Positions 1-8,766 of a DNA stretch of 64,000 nt are shown piece by piece; the first letter of the stretch is position 1, and every line of letters begins with the position of its first letter. Position numbers and translations under genes: made by a program. This DNA comes from Pseudomonas tritici (GTDB lineage Bacteria; Pseudomonadota; Gammaproteobacteria; Pseudomonadales; Pseudomonadaceae), in assembly GCF_014268275.3 (NCBI RefSeq), contig NZ_CP077084.1, positions 2,542,001 through 2,606,000 of the forward strand, given 5' to 3'. Below the pieces are notes generated by a model, which worked only from the letters and a program-made list of their open reading frames with translations, made no database searches and was not told the DNA's origin.

Positions 1-807
1 GAGCACATAGGCCTGCAAATGCCAGCCATGAATCGGCAGTGGCAGCCATTGTGTTTCATCCAGTCCCTTAGCGTTCAGCGCCGCCTTCCATTGCTCCCAG
101 TGTGCCGGGAAGTTGCTGGCGAACCAGGCGGGGTAGCTGGTCACGTGGGGCATGCTTTCGCTTTTGGCCATGTCAGCACGCAAGGCGGCAATTCGCAGGG
201 GTACCTGGGCGTTGAACTCCGGAGACAGTTGCTCGACCTCAGAGTCATTCAGTCCGGGGCGGGCTTTCCAGGTCGGGTAGTAGGGGTGACCTTCCAATGA
301 GCCCCACTGGTCCAGCAGGATGGCGGCGTCCTTGGTGCTCGAATGCCGGCGTAAGTAATCGGTAAGGCTGATGAGGCCCTGGCGTTGAGCGGCCTGGGCC
401 AGGCGTGCGTTCCAGTGTTGGCGATACTGGCGTGCATGGGCGTCGTTCAGCAGGCTGTTTTCCATATCCGACTTGAGACCGGCCACGCCTTCGTCGCTGG
501 GCTCAAAGTCGAAACTGTCGCGCAGTACATCCAGCAAGTCTTGATGGCGGGTGATCGCCTGGCGCACGCCTTCGGCCGTCAGCAGCACCACGTCGCCGTC
601 ATTGACCAGCGTGTCGGCCGGCCCCAGTGCAATCTCGGAGAAAAACAGCTGCGCGCCGCGCTGCTTGAGCGGGTAGGTGGCCTGGCGGCCGTCAGGGGTA
701 AACGCCAGCGCCGAACGATCCAGGATATTTTCCGCAAACAAGCAACGAATCAGTCGGCGCAGGGCGTTTTTGCGGGAGTAGGCGATCAAGGTGTTGAGGT
801 CATCCAT
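1..807 (-). CDS. IucA/IucC-family NIS siderophore synthetase (C-terminus beyond window)
   Basis: This gene runs off the left edge; 269 N-terminal residues are visible and uninterrupted. NRPS-independent siderophore (NIS) synthetases adenylate a carboxylate such as citrate and condense it with an amine or alcohol. The family signature around the nucleotide-binding pocket is visible at residues 172-185 (EGHPYYPTWKARPG), followed by the expected PLPIHGWH stretch near residue 257. The ATG at 807 is the only plausible start, because an in-frame stop lies 24 bases upstream. It is the last visible gene of a leftward operon and starts 37 bp after the opine-dehydrogenase-like gene. The partner genes suggest it condenses citrate with L-2,3-diaminopropionate or a derivative. 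The subtype (A, B or C) cannot be assigned from the half that is visible. Further synthetases or an exporter may lie to the left. Confidence 0.88.
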   Translation of the reverse strand, partial: MDDLNTLIAYSRKNALRRLIRCLFAENILDRSALAFTPDGRQATYPLKQRGAQLFFSEIALGPADTLVNDGDVVLLTAEGVRQAITRHQDLLDVLRDSFDFEPSDEGVAGLKSDMENSLLNDAHARQYRQHWNARLAQAAQRQGLISLTDYLRRHSSTKDAAILLDQWGSLEGHPYYPTWKARPGLNDSEVEQLSPEFNAQVPLRIAALRADMAKSESMPHVTSYPAWFASNFPAHWEQWKAALNAKGLDETQWLPLPIHGWHLQAYVL

Positions 808-844
808 ATCAGCTATCTGCTCGTTGAGTCATTCATTAAAAGGG

Positions 845-1993
845 TTATGCCGTGCGAGGCCATTGGCTCGGGAAGTAATCCAGCGCCGAGTCGCGCAGGC
901 CTTGCATGTAGGCAACGCTCCAGTGCAGGACTTCTTCGATATAGGGCACTTTCAGTTCAAACCGCCTGGCCATTTCCACCAGCAACACCAGCCCATAGGC
1001 GACGTCTTCGTTGAACGCGCGGCTCTCACGCTCGATCACATACCCGGCGCGGTTATCGCCGGCCGGCACCATGGGGGCGAGGATGTCGTTGTAGGCCTGG
1101 TTGGTGCGCAGAATCGACAACATGCTGCTCTGGTCGCGAATCTGATCGCCGTACGCCTCGACGATTTCCTGTTTCAAGGATTTGACGGACGACAGATCGA
1201 CGCCCATGCGCTCACTGATGACCGCGCACAGTTCCTGGCTTTCCTGATCCATGCGTTCCAGGAAGTAAGCGCCCAGTTCGGGGCACTCCGTCCACCAGCA
1301 CAGGCGCTGCGGAAAGATCTTGCGGTGCCATTGGCCGTAGGGGCCGATCAACCCGTAGATCACCGAGCTGTGCATGATCGGGTTGCCGGGCGTCAGGGTG
1401 ATTTCCAGGTAGTGATCGAGCAGCGTGACGCAAGGGCCGTAGAGCCGTTTGAGGATGTCGTGCAGGTGCTGGCGCGACGCCTGGGATTCTCGCGAATGGG
1501 TCGCGACATACAACTGGCTTTTGCCGCCGCCCATTTTTATCGACCGGCCGGGTTTGAGTTCGAAGGCGGTATGAGGCACGTCCTTCATGCCCCATATCAC
1601 CAGGTTCGGGTGATTTGCCAGTGTGGCCTCGGCCAGCCAGTCGAACCCGCAGAAGCCCGGAATCGCCCCGATGTACACCGGTTTACTCGTGCTCAGTTGC
1701 GGCGCGATGGCTTGCAGGATTTTGGCGCGGGCATGGGCTGGCACCGTGATGATGACGATATCGGCGTCTTCGACGGCGGGCCTGGCCTCGGCGGTCACCC
1801 GGTCCAGCCGGGCGGTCAGCGTGGATCCGTCCGGCAGCACAGCCTGGAGCGGCACCTGCCGGGCGTGGTGGTCGATGACGTCCAGATTGCTGGTCAGCAG
1901 CGCAACCTGGACGTCGGGCAGTTGTTTGAACAGGATGGCGTTGAGATGACCGGTCCGGCCACCGCCGCAAATGGCGACTTTCAGCGGTTTCAT
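845..1993 (-). CDS. Octopine/nopaline-dehydrogenase-family oxidoreductase in siderophore operon
   Basis: The 382-residue protein has an N-terminal Rossmann fold with a glycine-rich loop (GGGRTGHL, residues 10-17) and a C-terminal helical domain of the octopine/nopaline dehydrogenase family. That domain carries the family's NPxxH motif at 204-208. Such enzymes interconvert secondary-amine dicarboxylates (opines) with an amino acid plus a 2-oxo acid using NAD(P)H. In staphyloferrin B synthesis SbnA makes N-(1-amino-1-carboxy-2-ethyl)-glutamate, itself opine-like, and SbnB, an ornithine-cyclodeaminase homologue, oxidises it to L-diaminopropionate and 2-oxoglutarate. No SbnB homologue is visible here, so this enzyme may do that step in the oxidative direction; this is inference. 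The alternative is a true opine-forming step in the siderophore. I chose the ATG at 1993, preceded by AAGGAA, because the upstream extension overlaps the previous gene and reads like out-of-frame sequence. Confidence 0.8.
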   Translation of the reverse strand: MKPLKVAICGGGRTGHLNAILFKQLPDVQVALLTSNLDVIDHHARQVPLQAVLPDGSTLTARLDRVTAEARPAVEDADIVIITVPAHARAKILQAIAPQLSTSKPVYIGAIPGFCGFDWLAEATLANHPNLVIWGMKDVPHTAFELKPGRSIKMGGGKSQLYVATHSRESQASRQHLHDILKRLYGPCVTLLDHYLEITLTPGNPIMHSSVIYGLIGPYGQWHRKIFPQRLCWWTECPELGAYFLERMDQESQELCAVISERMGVDLSSVKSLKQEIVEAYGDQIRDQSSMLSILRTNQAYNDILAPMVPAGDNRAGYVIERESRAFNEDVAYGLVLLVEMARRFELKVPYIEEVLHWSVAYMQGLRDSALDYFPSQWPRTA

Positions 1994-2018
1994 GAGGCGT
2001 TCCTTAGTCGAAAGAGGG

Positions 2019-3062
2019 TCATGCAACGCTGAGTTGCAGCGGGGCGGAGCTGGACTCCTGCCAATGGTTCTTGCCCAACCAGGCATCCAGCTGCGACGCG
2101 ACGCCGGGGTCGAGCAGGTCGCGTTCGTCCAGCCACTTATCATCGAAGACCGTGTGCAGGTATTTTTCGCCGCCATCGGCAATCGGCACCACTACGTTGC
2201 CGCTCAGTACACCTTTGTGAATCAGTTCCAGGGCCTTGAAAATCGCACCACCGGTTGAGCCGCCTACGAGCAGGGCGAGGTGGCGGGCGATATAGCGGGA
2301 GGTCTCGAAGGCTTGTGAGTCGGTAACCTGCACGCCCAGGTCGATGCAGCTGTAATCGAGCACCAGCCCCACTGTGTCCCCGGCAGGCGTGCCGGTACCG
2401 GACTGATAATACGGATAGCCGGGGTGCCCGAAGACGATGGAGCCTGCGGGTTCCACTGCCACTGTGACGATGTCGGGGTTGTGCTGTTTAAGGCCTCGGG
2501 CAATTCCGGTCATCGACCCGCCGGTACCGACGCAACCGACATACGCGCCGATAACACCTTCGGCCTGAACGATGGTTTCCCGCACAAAGTCGCTGTAGCC
2601 GCCGGCGTTGGCCGCGTTATCGGACTGGTTCATGAACACGGCGCCCGGGATCTGCTCGGCGAGTTCGGCCGCCAGGCGCTGGCGCTCTACCACCGCGACT
2701 TCATCTTCGCGATAGGTCCCCGCGACAAACCGAATATCCGCGCCCAGTGCCTTCATCACCGCGATCTTGTCCTGCGCCGCGTGATGGTCAACCACCGCGA
2801 TAAACTGCAGGCCGAATTCAACGGCGGCCATGGCCAGGCCGATGCCGGTATTGCCCGACGACGACTCGACCACCACACCGCCCGGTTTCAGGCGTCCGGA
2901 TTTGAGCGCGGCGAGTACCATGTTGCGCGCCATGCGGTCTTTGATACTGCCACCGGGGTTATTTTTCTCTATCTTTAATAACAGCCGGGCGTCAGTTCCC
3001 GGGATATAAATACCCAACATGGGCGTATTACCAATCAGTTCGGAAACTTTGTTCAGTATCAT
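2019..3062 (-). CDS. sbnA: SbnA-like PLP enzyme (cysteine-synthase fold), diaminopropionate synthesis
   Basis: The 347-residue fold-type II PLP enzyme resembles cysteine synthase and SbnA. The Schiff-base lysine is K41 in PGGSIKDRMA, and the phosphate-binding loop SSSGNTG is at 67-73. SbnA condenses O-phospho-L-serine with glutamate to N-(1-amino-1-carboxy-2-ethyl)-glutamate, the precursor of L-2,3-diaminopropionate. This copy is clustered with a siderophore synthetase and decarboxylase rather than with sulfur genes, which favours the SbnA role over housekeeping CysK or CysM. It starts 14 bp after the decarboxylase gene, and 25 bp separate its stop from the opine-dehydrogenase-like gene, consistent with one transcript. 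An SbnI-like serine kinase that could supply O-phosphoserine lies on the opposite arm. Confidence 0.85.
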   Translation of the reverse strand: MILNKVSELIGNTPMLGIYIPGTDARLLLKIEKNNPGGSIKDRMARNMVLAALKSGRLKPGGVVVESSSGNTGIGLAMAAVEFGLQFIAVVDHHAAQDKIAVMKALGADIRFVAGTYREDEVAVVERQRLAAELAEQIPGAVFMNQSDNAANAGGYSDFVRETIVQAEGVIGAYVGCVGTGGSMTGIARGLKQHNPDIVTVAVEPAGSIVFGHPGYPYYQSGTGTPAGDTVGLVLDYSCIDLGVQVTDSQAFETSRYIARHLALLVGGSTGGAIFKALELIHKGVLSGNVVVPIADGGEKYLHTVFDDKWLDERDLLDPGVASQLDAWLGKNHWQESSSAPLQLSVA

Positions 3063-3076
3063 AGGAAGTACTCCCT

Positions 3077-4471
3077 CTAGTAGTCAGGTGAAAACGCGTA
3101 GTTACCGTGCGTGCAACAGGTCGCCACCATTCGCCGAGGTAAGGGGTGACGATGAAACTCGTTCTCCAGCAAGTCCATTTGGTAGCCGGCGGTATTGGCA
3201 TAAATCAATAAGTCGCCGGCCTTGGGGGACGTAGTAAAGTTGATCAGGCGCTGGGTGATGACGTCATCATCCAGACAACTATGCCCGGCAATATAGGCTT
3301 GCATCGGCGTGGCCGATGTTGGTGCCGCGCTGATTAATATCGGGTCGACCAGGTATTCCGACGCGAACCATGTTTCGCACGCGCTGAAACTACTGCCTTC
3401 GACAAACAACACAGTTTTGTTATTTGCCAGTTTTTTGCTGCGTGTAATGCGGAACACTGAAATGGCGGCTTGGTCCACCAGGCTTCGGCCTGGCTCCAAT
3501 CCCAGTGTGATGTTGTTGGCTTTCAAATACTGGGCAATGTTCTGGTGCGGCGAGTAGGCACTTTCCAGAAATGAATGCAGCCACTGGCTCGCCGTCAAGT
3601 TGCTGCCGTAAGGGTAGTAAGAGTTGGGCACGGATTGGTTGTAATAGTGACTGGGTGTATTGTCGTTGTGTATAAAACGATCGTAGGCGTGTGGCTCAAT
3701 ATAGCGAATGGGCAAGCCTCCCCCGATATCGATCATGGTCGGGTTCAATCCCATCTTTCGAGCCTCATCGACGAAATCCGTCACTTCACGAAAGGCCTGT
3801 GCTCGGGATTCGAACCCATAGCCACCCAGGTGGAAATGGAAACCCTCGAAGTCAAAAAAAGCCCGAAGCCCGGTCAGTAAGTGCAAACACACCAACACGT
3901 CCGAGGCCCCCATTCCGAAGCGGCTGGTCGCACAGTTTTTGGGCCTGTAACGCAATAAAACCCGGGCTTTGATGGCCTTGCTGCGGGCTTCGAGCAGTGT
4001 TTTCAAATGGTCGAATTCTTCCAGTGAATCCACGCAGATCAGTGCGCCGGCCTGGACGAGCTGCCGATGAAAATCCTCGGTTTTGGCAGGACCGGTGGCA
4101 CACAACTGATCGGCTGGCACACCGGCGCGCAGTGCTGCCTGCATCTCGTAAAGGCTGGAAACGTCGACGCCGATACCGGACGCCTTGGCCGCGCCCAGCA
4201 AACATTGCGACTTGTTGGCTTTGGCGCCATAGAAGATCGCATGCTGGACTTCATGCTGTTCCAGCACTGATCGCAATGCGCAGGTGTTCAGTGCAAAAGC
4301 ATGTGGCCATACAAGATTCAGGGGCGAGCCGTGTTGTGCAACGAGTTCAAGCAGGGTGTCGGGCTGGCTATGTAACAGCTGTGCGATGCTTACATCCAAT
4401 AATGGATTAAGCATTTTCGAAAGATGAACTTCAGTGCGCACTTTATTTGGGTGCGTTGTTGCAATGGACAT
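3077..4471 (-). CDS. Fold-type III PLP decarboxylase, SbnH/Y4yA type
   Basis: The 464-residue protein is a group IV decarboxylase with an alanine-racemase-like barrel. Visible landmarks are the PLP lysine K84 (FYGAKANK), HFHLGG at 212-217, DIGGG at 248-252, EPGR at 326-329 and a cysteine in HSCLDDD (C399) at the position of the catalytic Cys-x-x-x-Asp of the family. In staphyloferrin B synthesis SbnH decarboxylates a citryl-diaminopropionate intermediate. The order decarboxylase, SbnA-like, dehydrogenase, IucA/C also recalls, from memory, the y4x/y4y genes of a rhizobial symbiotic plasmid. It is the first gene of the leftward operon, with AGGGGAT ahead of its ATG and a long intergenic region upstream. 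The exact substrate, free diaminopropionate or a citryl conjugate, is not decidable from sequence. Confidence 0.8.
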   Translation of the reverse strand: MSIATTHPNKVRTEVHLSKMLNPLLDVSIAQLLHSQPDTLLELVAQHGSPLNLVWPHAFALNTCALRSVLEQHEVQHAIFYGAKANKSQCLLGAAKASGIGVDVSSLYEMQAALRAGVPADQLCATGPAKTEDFHRQLVQAGALICVDSLEEFDHLKTLLEARSKAIKARVLLRYRPKNCATSRFGMGASDVLVCLHLLTGLRAFFDFEGFHFHLGGYGFESRAQAFREVTDFVDEARKMGLNPTMIDIGGGLPIRYIEPHAYDRFIHNDNTPSHYYNQSVPNSYYPYGSNLTASQWLHSFLESAYSPHQNIAQYLKANNITLGLEPGRSLVDQAAISVFRITRSKKLANNKTVLFVEGSSFSACETWFASEYLVDPILISAAPTSATPMQAYIAGHSCLDDDVITQRLINFTTSPKAGDLLIYANTAGYQMDLLENEFHRHPLPRRMVATCCTHGNYAFSPDY

Positions 4472-4499
4472 AACTATCCCCTGGCGCTTATAGCGTCGT

Positions 4500-4536
4500 C
4501 ATTCATATTTTAATCTCTAAAAGAGATCGATGAATG
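4500..4536. repeat. Nested inverted repeat upstream of decarboxylase gene
   Basis: CATTCAT at 4500-4506 pairs with ATGAATG at 4530-4536, and between them ATCTCT and AGAGAT form a second perfect hairpin around AAA (4513-4527). It lies 29-65 bp upstream of the leftward start codon, so it could be an operator or a structured leader. No regulator can be assigned. Confidence 0.45.
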
Positions 4537-4835
4537 CGGTCTTGTCGCTTGTCGTGTTTTTACGCTTATGTGTTTGGCGGTGGATGCCACACGAATCCTG
4601 CAGGCGAAACTGTGGCTTTGACAGTCATAATCGGTTCACAAAACAATTGCATAAGAACCCCATTTCATAAGGTTTATACGGATGTAGCGATCAGCCACTA
4701 ACTGCTGATTTTCTTGATCTAATTCACCGGCGAGTGATGGGTAAATGATGTCGCGAGGCCATACTTTCGGTGAACATTAGGATTTGCATGTGCACAAGAA
4801 AAGTTTCTCTTGGCGGCGTGAACAATATTGCTACC

Positions 4836-4854
4836 GAGAATGATTATCAAGTAA
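4836..4854. promoter_or_regulatory. Candidate Fur box
   Basis: The sequence GAGAATGATTATCAAGTAA matches 12 of the first 14 positions of the 19-bp Fur consensus. The right half is degenerate. Its position in the divergent siderophore promoter region supports iron repression of one or both arms. Confidence 0.6.
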
Positions 4855-5082
4855 GGTTTTCAAATATTTCACATTAATGCCCGCTGAAGATCAGTGCGCG
4901 AACCCGTATTTGCACGCTCTTTCGGGCGTTCGTCCCTAGTTTGAAAGCGTTGTTAATTCATTGATCAATAAGGGGTTAAACGTTGATCGGCGAGGGTGAC
5001 GCCAGAGGCGCAATTTACCCCCTCGGTGCCCCTGAAAATTTTTTTCAAAAACCACGACTGATGCACGCCAAGGAGAGATGCC

Positions 5083-5973
5083 ATGAACACTGATCGTCAG
5101 AGCACGACCACGCTGCTTCCCATCAGCTACCTGTTCGTTCCGGGGAACCGTCCGGAGCGCTTTGCCAAAGCCGTTGAGGCCGGGGCGGATGCAATCATCC
5201 TGGACCTCGAGGATGCGGTTCATCCCGAGAGCAAAGCCGCTGCCCGAGCTGCCGTGTGGGCGTGGCAGGAAAGTACGTCGAGCGTTGCGTGCCAGCGGTT
5301 TATCCGGCTCAACAGTGTCGGCAGCGCGTTGTTCCGCCAGGACCTGACGTGGTTGGGCGACATGCGTTACCCCGAGCGTTGCACCGGGGTATTCCTGCCC
5401 AAGGCCGAGGCTCCCCAGGCGTTGGCGCGGGTGGTCGAGCAGCTGCTGGCATGGCAACCCCAGTTGCACATTGTCGCGATCATCGAGACGGCCAAAGGCT
5501 TGCAGCAGGTGGAGGCGATTGCCGCGATTCCCGGCCTGGCGCGCCTGGCCTTCGGCTCGCTGGATTTTTCCCTGGATATCAATTGCGGCCAGGTGCCCGA
5601 GGCGTTTCTGTACGCACGCAACCGCATCGTGCTGACCTCTCGCACTGCGGGTTTGCCGGCGCCAATCGACGGGGTAACGCCTGCGATCAACGACCTGGCG
5701 GTGGTCGCCCAGGACTCGCTTTACGCGCGCTCCCTCGGGTTCGGGGCCAAGCTGTGCATCCATCCCGCGCAGCTGTCGACGGTGCAGCGCGCGTTCTTGC
5801 CCGATGCCCACCAATTGGCCTGGGCGGATCGGGTGATGAGTGCCGTGGCCGGCGGTAGCCACGCGGTGCAAGTTGACGGAGAAATGGTCGATCTGCCGCT
5901 GATCGAGCAGGCGCAACGTCTGCTGGATCTGGCCCATCGATACGCAGCGGTCGCCAAGACCGGGACCTGCTGA
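5083..5973 (+). CDS. CitE/HpcH-type lyase (aldolase) in siderophore locus
   Basis: The 296-residue protein belongs to the HpcH/HpaI aldolase / citrate lyase beta superfamily. It opens with the CitE-like LFVPGNRPERF (residues 18-28), followed by DLEDAVHP (41-48), an IIETA segment and GSLDFSLDI, which carry the Mg/acyl-binding acidic residues of the family. In staphyloferrin B loci a related but shorter HpaI-type enzyme, SbnG, makes citrate from oxaloacetate and acetyl-CoA. This protein is closer to CitE than to SbnG, so a citrate- or citryl-supplying role is inferred from context. A strong GGAGAG precedes the ATG. It is the first gene of the rightward arm, 26 bp upstream of the serine-kinase-like gene. 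Confidence 0.75.
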   Translation: MNTDRQSTTTLLPISYLFVPGNRPERFAKAVEAGADAIILDLEDAVHPESKAAARAAVWAWQESTSSVACQRFIRLNSVGSALFRQDLTWLGDMRYPERCTGVFLPKAEAPQALARVVEQLLAWQPQLHIVAIIETAKGLQQVEAIAAIPGLARLAFGSLDFSLDINCGQVPEAFLYARNRIVLTSRTAGLPAPIDGVTPAINDLAVVAQDSLYARSLGFGAKLCIHPAQLSTVQRAFLPDAHQLAWADRVMSAVAGGSHAVQVDGEMVDLPLIEQAQRLLDLAHRYAAVAKTGTC

Positions 5974-5999
5974 ACATGCTGCCAGGGCAGGGGGGAACC

Positions 6000-6401
6000 A
6001 TGGGGCAGACCTATCAGATTGCGCTGCGGCCGGTGTGCGAAGTACGGCAATCGGAACAGGTGGACCCAGCCAATGTTCAGTGGCTATGCGACTCGATTAT
6101 CCGCGCAGGGCATTGGCTGGAACCGATCATCGTCGAGCGCTCGCATGGCATCGTGATGGACGGTAACCACCGCCTGAATGCAGCGTTGCAGTTGGGTCTG
6201 TGTCGAGTACCGTGCATCCAGCTCGACTATACGGACCCACGGGTGTGCGTAAGGCACTGGCGCACGGGGCATGCGTTCGAGGTCGCGCGGATTTTCAACA
6301 CCATCGCTCGCGGCGAGATCTTTCCGTACAAGACCACGCGGCATGTGTTTGATCCGGCGTTGCCGGTCATCGCGATACCGCTGGATCGCCTGTACGAATG
6401 A
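6000..6401 (+). CDS. sbnI: SbnI/SerK-like ParB-fold protein, probable free serine kinase
   Basis: This 133-residue protein (141 if the in-frame ATG at 5976 is used) is a stand-alone ParB/sulfiredoxin-fold domain. The core, residues 42-58, runs PIIVER, then VMDGNHR, the arrangement of the free-serine kinases SbnI and SerK. SbnI phosphorylates free L-serine to O-phospho-L-serine, the substrate of SbnA. The presence of an SbnA homologue in the same locus makes this assignment coherent. It is shorter than staphylococcal SbnI, lacking the C-terminal region tied to haem sensing, so it may be only the kinase domain. I prefer 6000 because GGGGG precedes it closely. It follows the CitE-like gene and is probably co-transcribed. 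Confidence 0.72.
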   Translation: MGQTYQIALRPVCEVRQSEQVDPANVQWLCDSIIRAGHWLEPIIVERSHGIVMDGNHRLNAALQLGLCRVPCIQLDYTDPRVCVRHWRTGHAFEVARIFNTIARGEIFPYKTTRHVFDPALPVIAIPLDRLYE

Positions 6402-6460
6402 GCCGTGCAAAAAAAATCATGGGGAGGGTGATACTTTTTCGCACGTCGACTGGCATTAGG

Positions 6461-6473
6461 AGTGATTCCCATT
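6461..6473. promoter_or_regulatory. Weak Fur-box-like site before receptor gene
   Basis: AGTGATTCCCATT matches 11 of 13 positions of the Fur-like core AATGATTCTCATT and lies 28 bp upstream of the receptor start codon. It suggests a separate iron-regulated promoter for the receptor. The match is partial. Confidence 0.4.
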
Positions 6474-6500
6474 TTCCCTCGTTGAAAGGATCCTCTCGTC

Positions 6501-8699
6501 ATGCCTGTTGCCAGTCGGCCCTGCGGTGAGCGCGTGTTAACACTCGCCATTCGAACCGCCCTGTTGAATTTTGTCATGGTCGCAGCGGGCGCCAATGCCT
6601 GGGCTGAGACACCAACGCCTGCCGCCACGGATGACAGCACGCCCAGCCTGACACTCGACACCACCACCATCGACGGTCGCTACAACGGCCCGACGGCGCT
6701 GCCCGACGTTCTCCCCGGTGGGCAGGTAGCGCGCGGCGCGCGGCTGGGCATGATGGGCAACAAAGACGTGATGGATACACCCTTCAGCGTCACCAGCTAC
6801 ACCGCCAAAACCCTCGCCGACCTGCAAACCGTCACCGTTGCCGATGCGCTGGAACGTGACCCCTCGGTGCGCTCCACGGGGCAGACGGGCGGGATCGTCG
6901 ATTCGTTTTTCATTCGCGGCTTTGCGATTGGCGAAGGCAACCTGGGTGAGCTGGCCTACGACGGCGTGTATGGCGTAGCCCCCAACTACCGGGCCTTTAC
7001 CGAGTACGCCGAACGTGTCGAAGTGCTCAAGGGGCCGGGCGCCTTGATGTACGGCATCTCGCCCAACAGCGGTGTCGGGGGGGTCATCAACATCGTGCCC
7101 AAGCGGCCGCTGGAGCAGGACCTGACCCGTTTTACCGGCAGCTACGCGTCGGACTCCCAAACGGGCGGACACCTGGATATCAGCCGGCGTTTCGGTGAGG
7201 AAAACCAGTTCGGCGTGCGCTTCAACGGCAGCCTGCAGGGCGGCGACACGGCCGTGAACGACCAGCATCGCGACGTGGGGATCGGTGCGATTGCCCTGGA
7301 TTATCGCGGCGAGCGGCTGCGCCTGAATCTCGACTACATCAGCCAGAAAGAAAGCTTCGACGGCGCATCACGCCCGTTTACCATCGCACCGGGCGTTGAC
7401 GTGCCATCCGCCCCGAATGGCCGCACCAGCCTGCCGCAGAAATGGGGTTGGTCGGATACCAAGGAACAGTCCGCGTTGCTCGGCGGTGAATATGATCTGA
7501 GCGACAACCTCACCGTGTTCGCGCATGCAGGGGGCGGCAAGTCGGATGTGAAGCGCCTGTCTGACCAGGTGCCGCGCATCCTCAATGATGCCGGTGACAC
7601 CAGCAACGTCCCGGGCTATTACAAATTCAACGTCGACCGTTCTACCGCCGATGTGGGGATGCGCGGGCTCTTCGCCACCGGCCCGGTCACCCATACCACC
7701 ACGTTGATGGCGACCCGTTACCAGGATGAGCTGTCGCGGGGCATCAACAACGGCACGACAATCCTCTCCAATATCTACCACCCGGTGGACACGCCCAAGC
7801 AATACATCAATACGCCCAAGGTGCTGCGAGTCTCCGAGTCGGAGTTGTCCGGCGTGGCGTTGACCGACACCTTGGGGATGCTGGATGACCGTTTTCAACT
7901 GACCCTGGGCGTGCGCCGGCAGTTTATCGAGTCACGTAACTATAATGCTGCCGGCTCCGTCAGCTCTCGTTACAACGCCAACGCCACCACGCCGTTGCTG
8001 GGTGTGGTGGTCAAGCCCTGGGAGGACGTCTCCCTCTACTACAACTACGTCGAAGGGCTGAGCAAAGGCGATGCGGCACCGGGCACGGCGAGCAACGCCG
8101 GGGAAACCTTTGCGCCGTACGAGTCCAAGCAACACGAACTGGGGGTGAAGTATGAACACGGCACCTTCATGACCACGCTGGCGTTGTTTCAGATCGAGAA
8201 ACCAGCCGGTGAACTGGGCGCCAATGGCGTGTATTCGGTGCAGGCCGAACAGCGCAACCGTGGCCTGGAACTCAGCGTGTTCGGCGAAGTGGCCACCGGC
8301 ACCCGTTTGATGGGGGGAGTGACCTTCCTTGATGGCGAGCTGACCAAATCTGCGACTGCCGCTAACCAGGGCAACAAGCCGGTCGGCGTGCCCGACATCC
8401 AGGCCAACCTGTGGGCGGAATACGACACCCCCTGGCTGGAAGGTTTGACCCTTACCGGTGGCGCGATCTACACCGACAGCCAATACGTCAACCAGGCCAA
8501 CACCCAAGCGCTGGACGCCTGGACCCGTATCGATGCAGGCGCGCGCTATGCCACCAAAATTGAAGGGCGGCCGACGACTTTCCGCGCCACGGTGCAGAAC
8601 GTATTCGACCGTGAGTATTGGTCGGGCGTGGCCTCTTATAGTGCGTTTTCCCCGGGGTATCCGCGCACGTTACAACTATCGGCTACCGTCGATTTTTGA
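6501..8699 (+). CDS. TonB-dependent siderophore receptor
   Basis: The 732-residue outer-membrane receptor starts with a signal peptide (hydrophobic stretch about 14-32, cleavage near AWA-ET). A plug domain follows, with the typical VADALERDPSVR and RVEVLKGPGALMYG segments around residues 112-190. The C-terminal beta-barrel ends in ATVDF with a terminal phenylalanine. Receptors of this class import ferric siderophores in a TonB-ExbB-ExbD-driven way. Its place directly after the biosynthetic genes suggests it takes up the siderophore made by this locus. GAAAGGA serves as ribosome binding site. A rho-independent terminator follows, closing the siderophore block. Confidence 0.92.
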   Translation: MPVASRPCGERVLTLAIRTALLNFVMVAAGANAWAETPTPAATDDSTPSLTLDTTTIDGRYNGPTALPDVLPGGQVARGARLGMMGNKDVMDTPFSVTSYTAKTLADLQTVTVADALERDPSVRSTGQTGGIVDSFFIRGFAIGEGNLGELAYDGVYGVAPNYRAFTEYAERVEVLKGPGALMYGISPNSGVGGVINIVPKRPLEQDLTRFTGSYASDSQTGGHLDISRRFGEENQFGVRFNGSLQGGDTAVNDQHRDVGIGAIALDYRGERLRLNLDYISQKESFDGASRPFTIAPGVDVPSAPNGRTSLPQKWGWSDTKEQSALLGGEYDLSDNLTVFAHAGGGKSDVKRLSDQVPRILNDAGDTSNVPGYYKFNVDRSTADVGMRGLFATGPVTHTTTLMATRYQDELSRGINNGTTILSNIYHPVDTPKQYINTPKVLRVSESELSGVALTDTLGMLDDRFQLTLGVRRQFIESRNYNAAGSVSSRYNANATTPLLGVVVKPWEDVSLYYNYVEGLSKGDAAPGTASNAGETFAPYESKQHELGVKYEHGTFMTTLALFQIEKPAGELGANGVYSVQAEQRNRGLELSVFGEVATGTRLMGGVTFLDGELTKSATAANQGNKPVGVPDIQANLWAEYDTPWLEGLTLTGGAIYTDSQYVNQANTQALDAWTRIDAGARYATKIEGRPTTFRATVQNVFDREYWSGVASYSAFSPGYPRTLQLSATVDF

Positions 8700-8766
8700 C
8701 GGGGGCCGTTTGATTTCAATGACTCGGACGCCAGATGCGAGTCTCGTTTCTCGCTCCAAATACAAG

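Larger units (their letters stand above)
4472..5082. promoter_or_regulatory. Divergent siderophore promoter region
   Basis: This 611-bp gap is AT-richer than its surroundings and contains no convincing gene. It separates the leftward biosynthetic operon from the rightward CitE-like gene and must carry both promoters. It contains a nested inverted repeat at 4500-4536 near the leftward start and a Fur-box-like element at 4836-4854. Confidence 0.6.

Noticed and set aside
791..2032. 413-codon plus-strand frame across the siderophore operon
   Set aside because: It lies opposite the dehydrogenase-like gene, has no ribosome binding site, and reads as low-complexity antisense protein.
5083..5973. 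Citrate lyase beta subunit of a citrate-fermentation operon
   Set aside because: No alpha or gamma subunit (CitF, CitD) is present, and the neighbours are siderophore genes.
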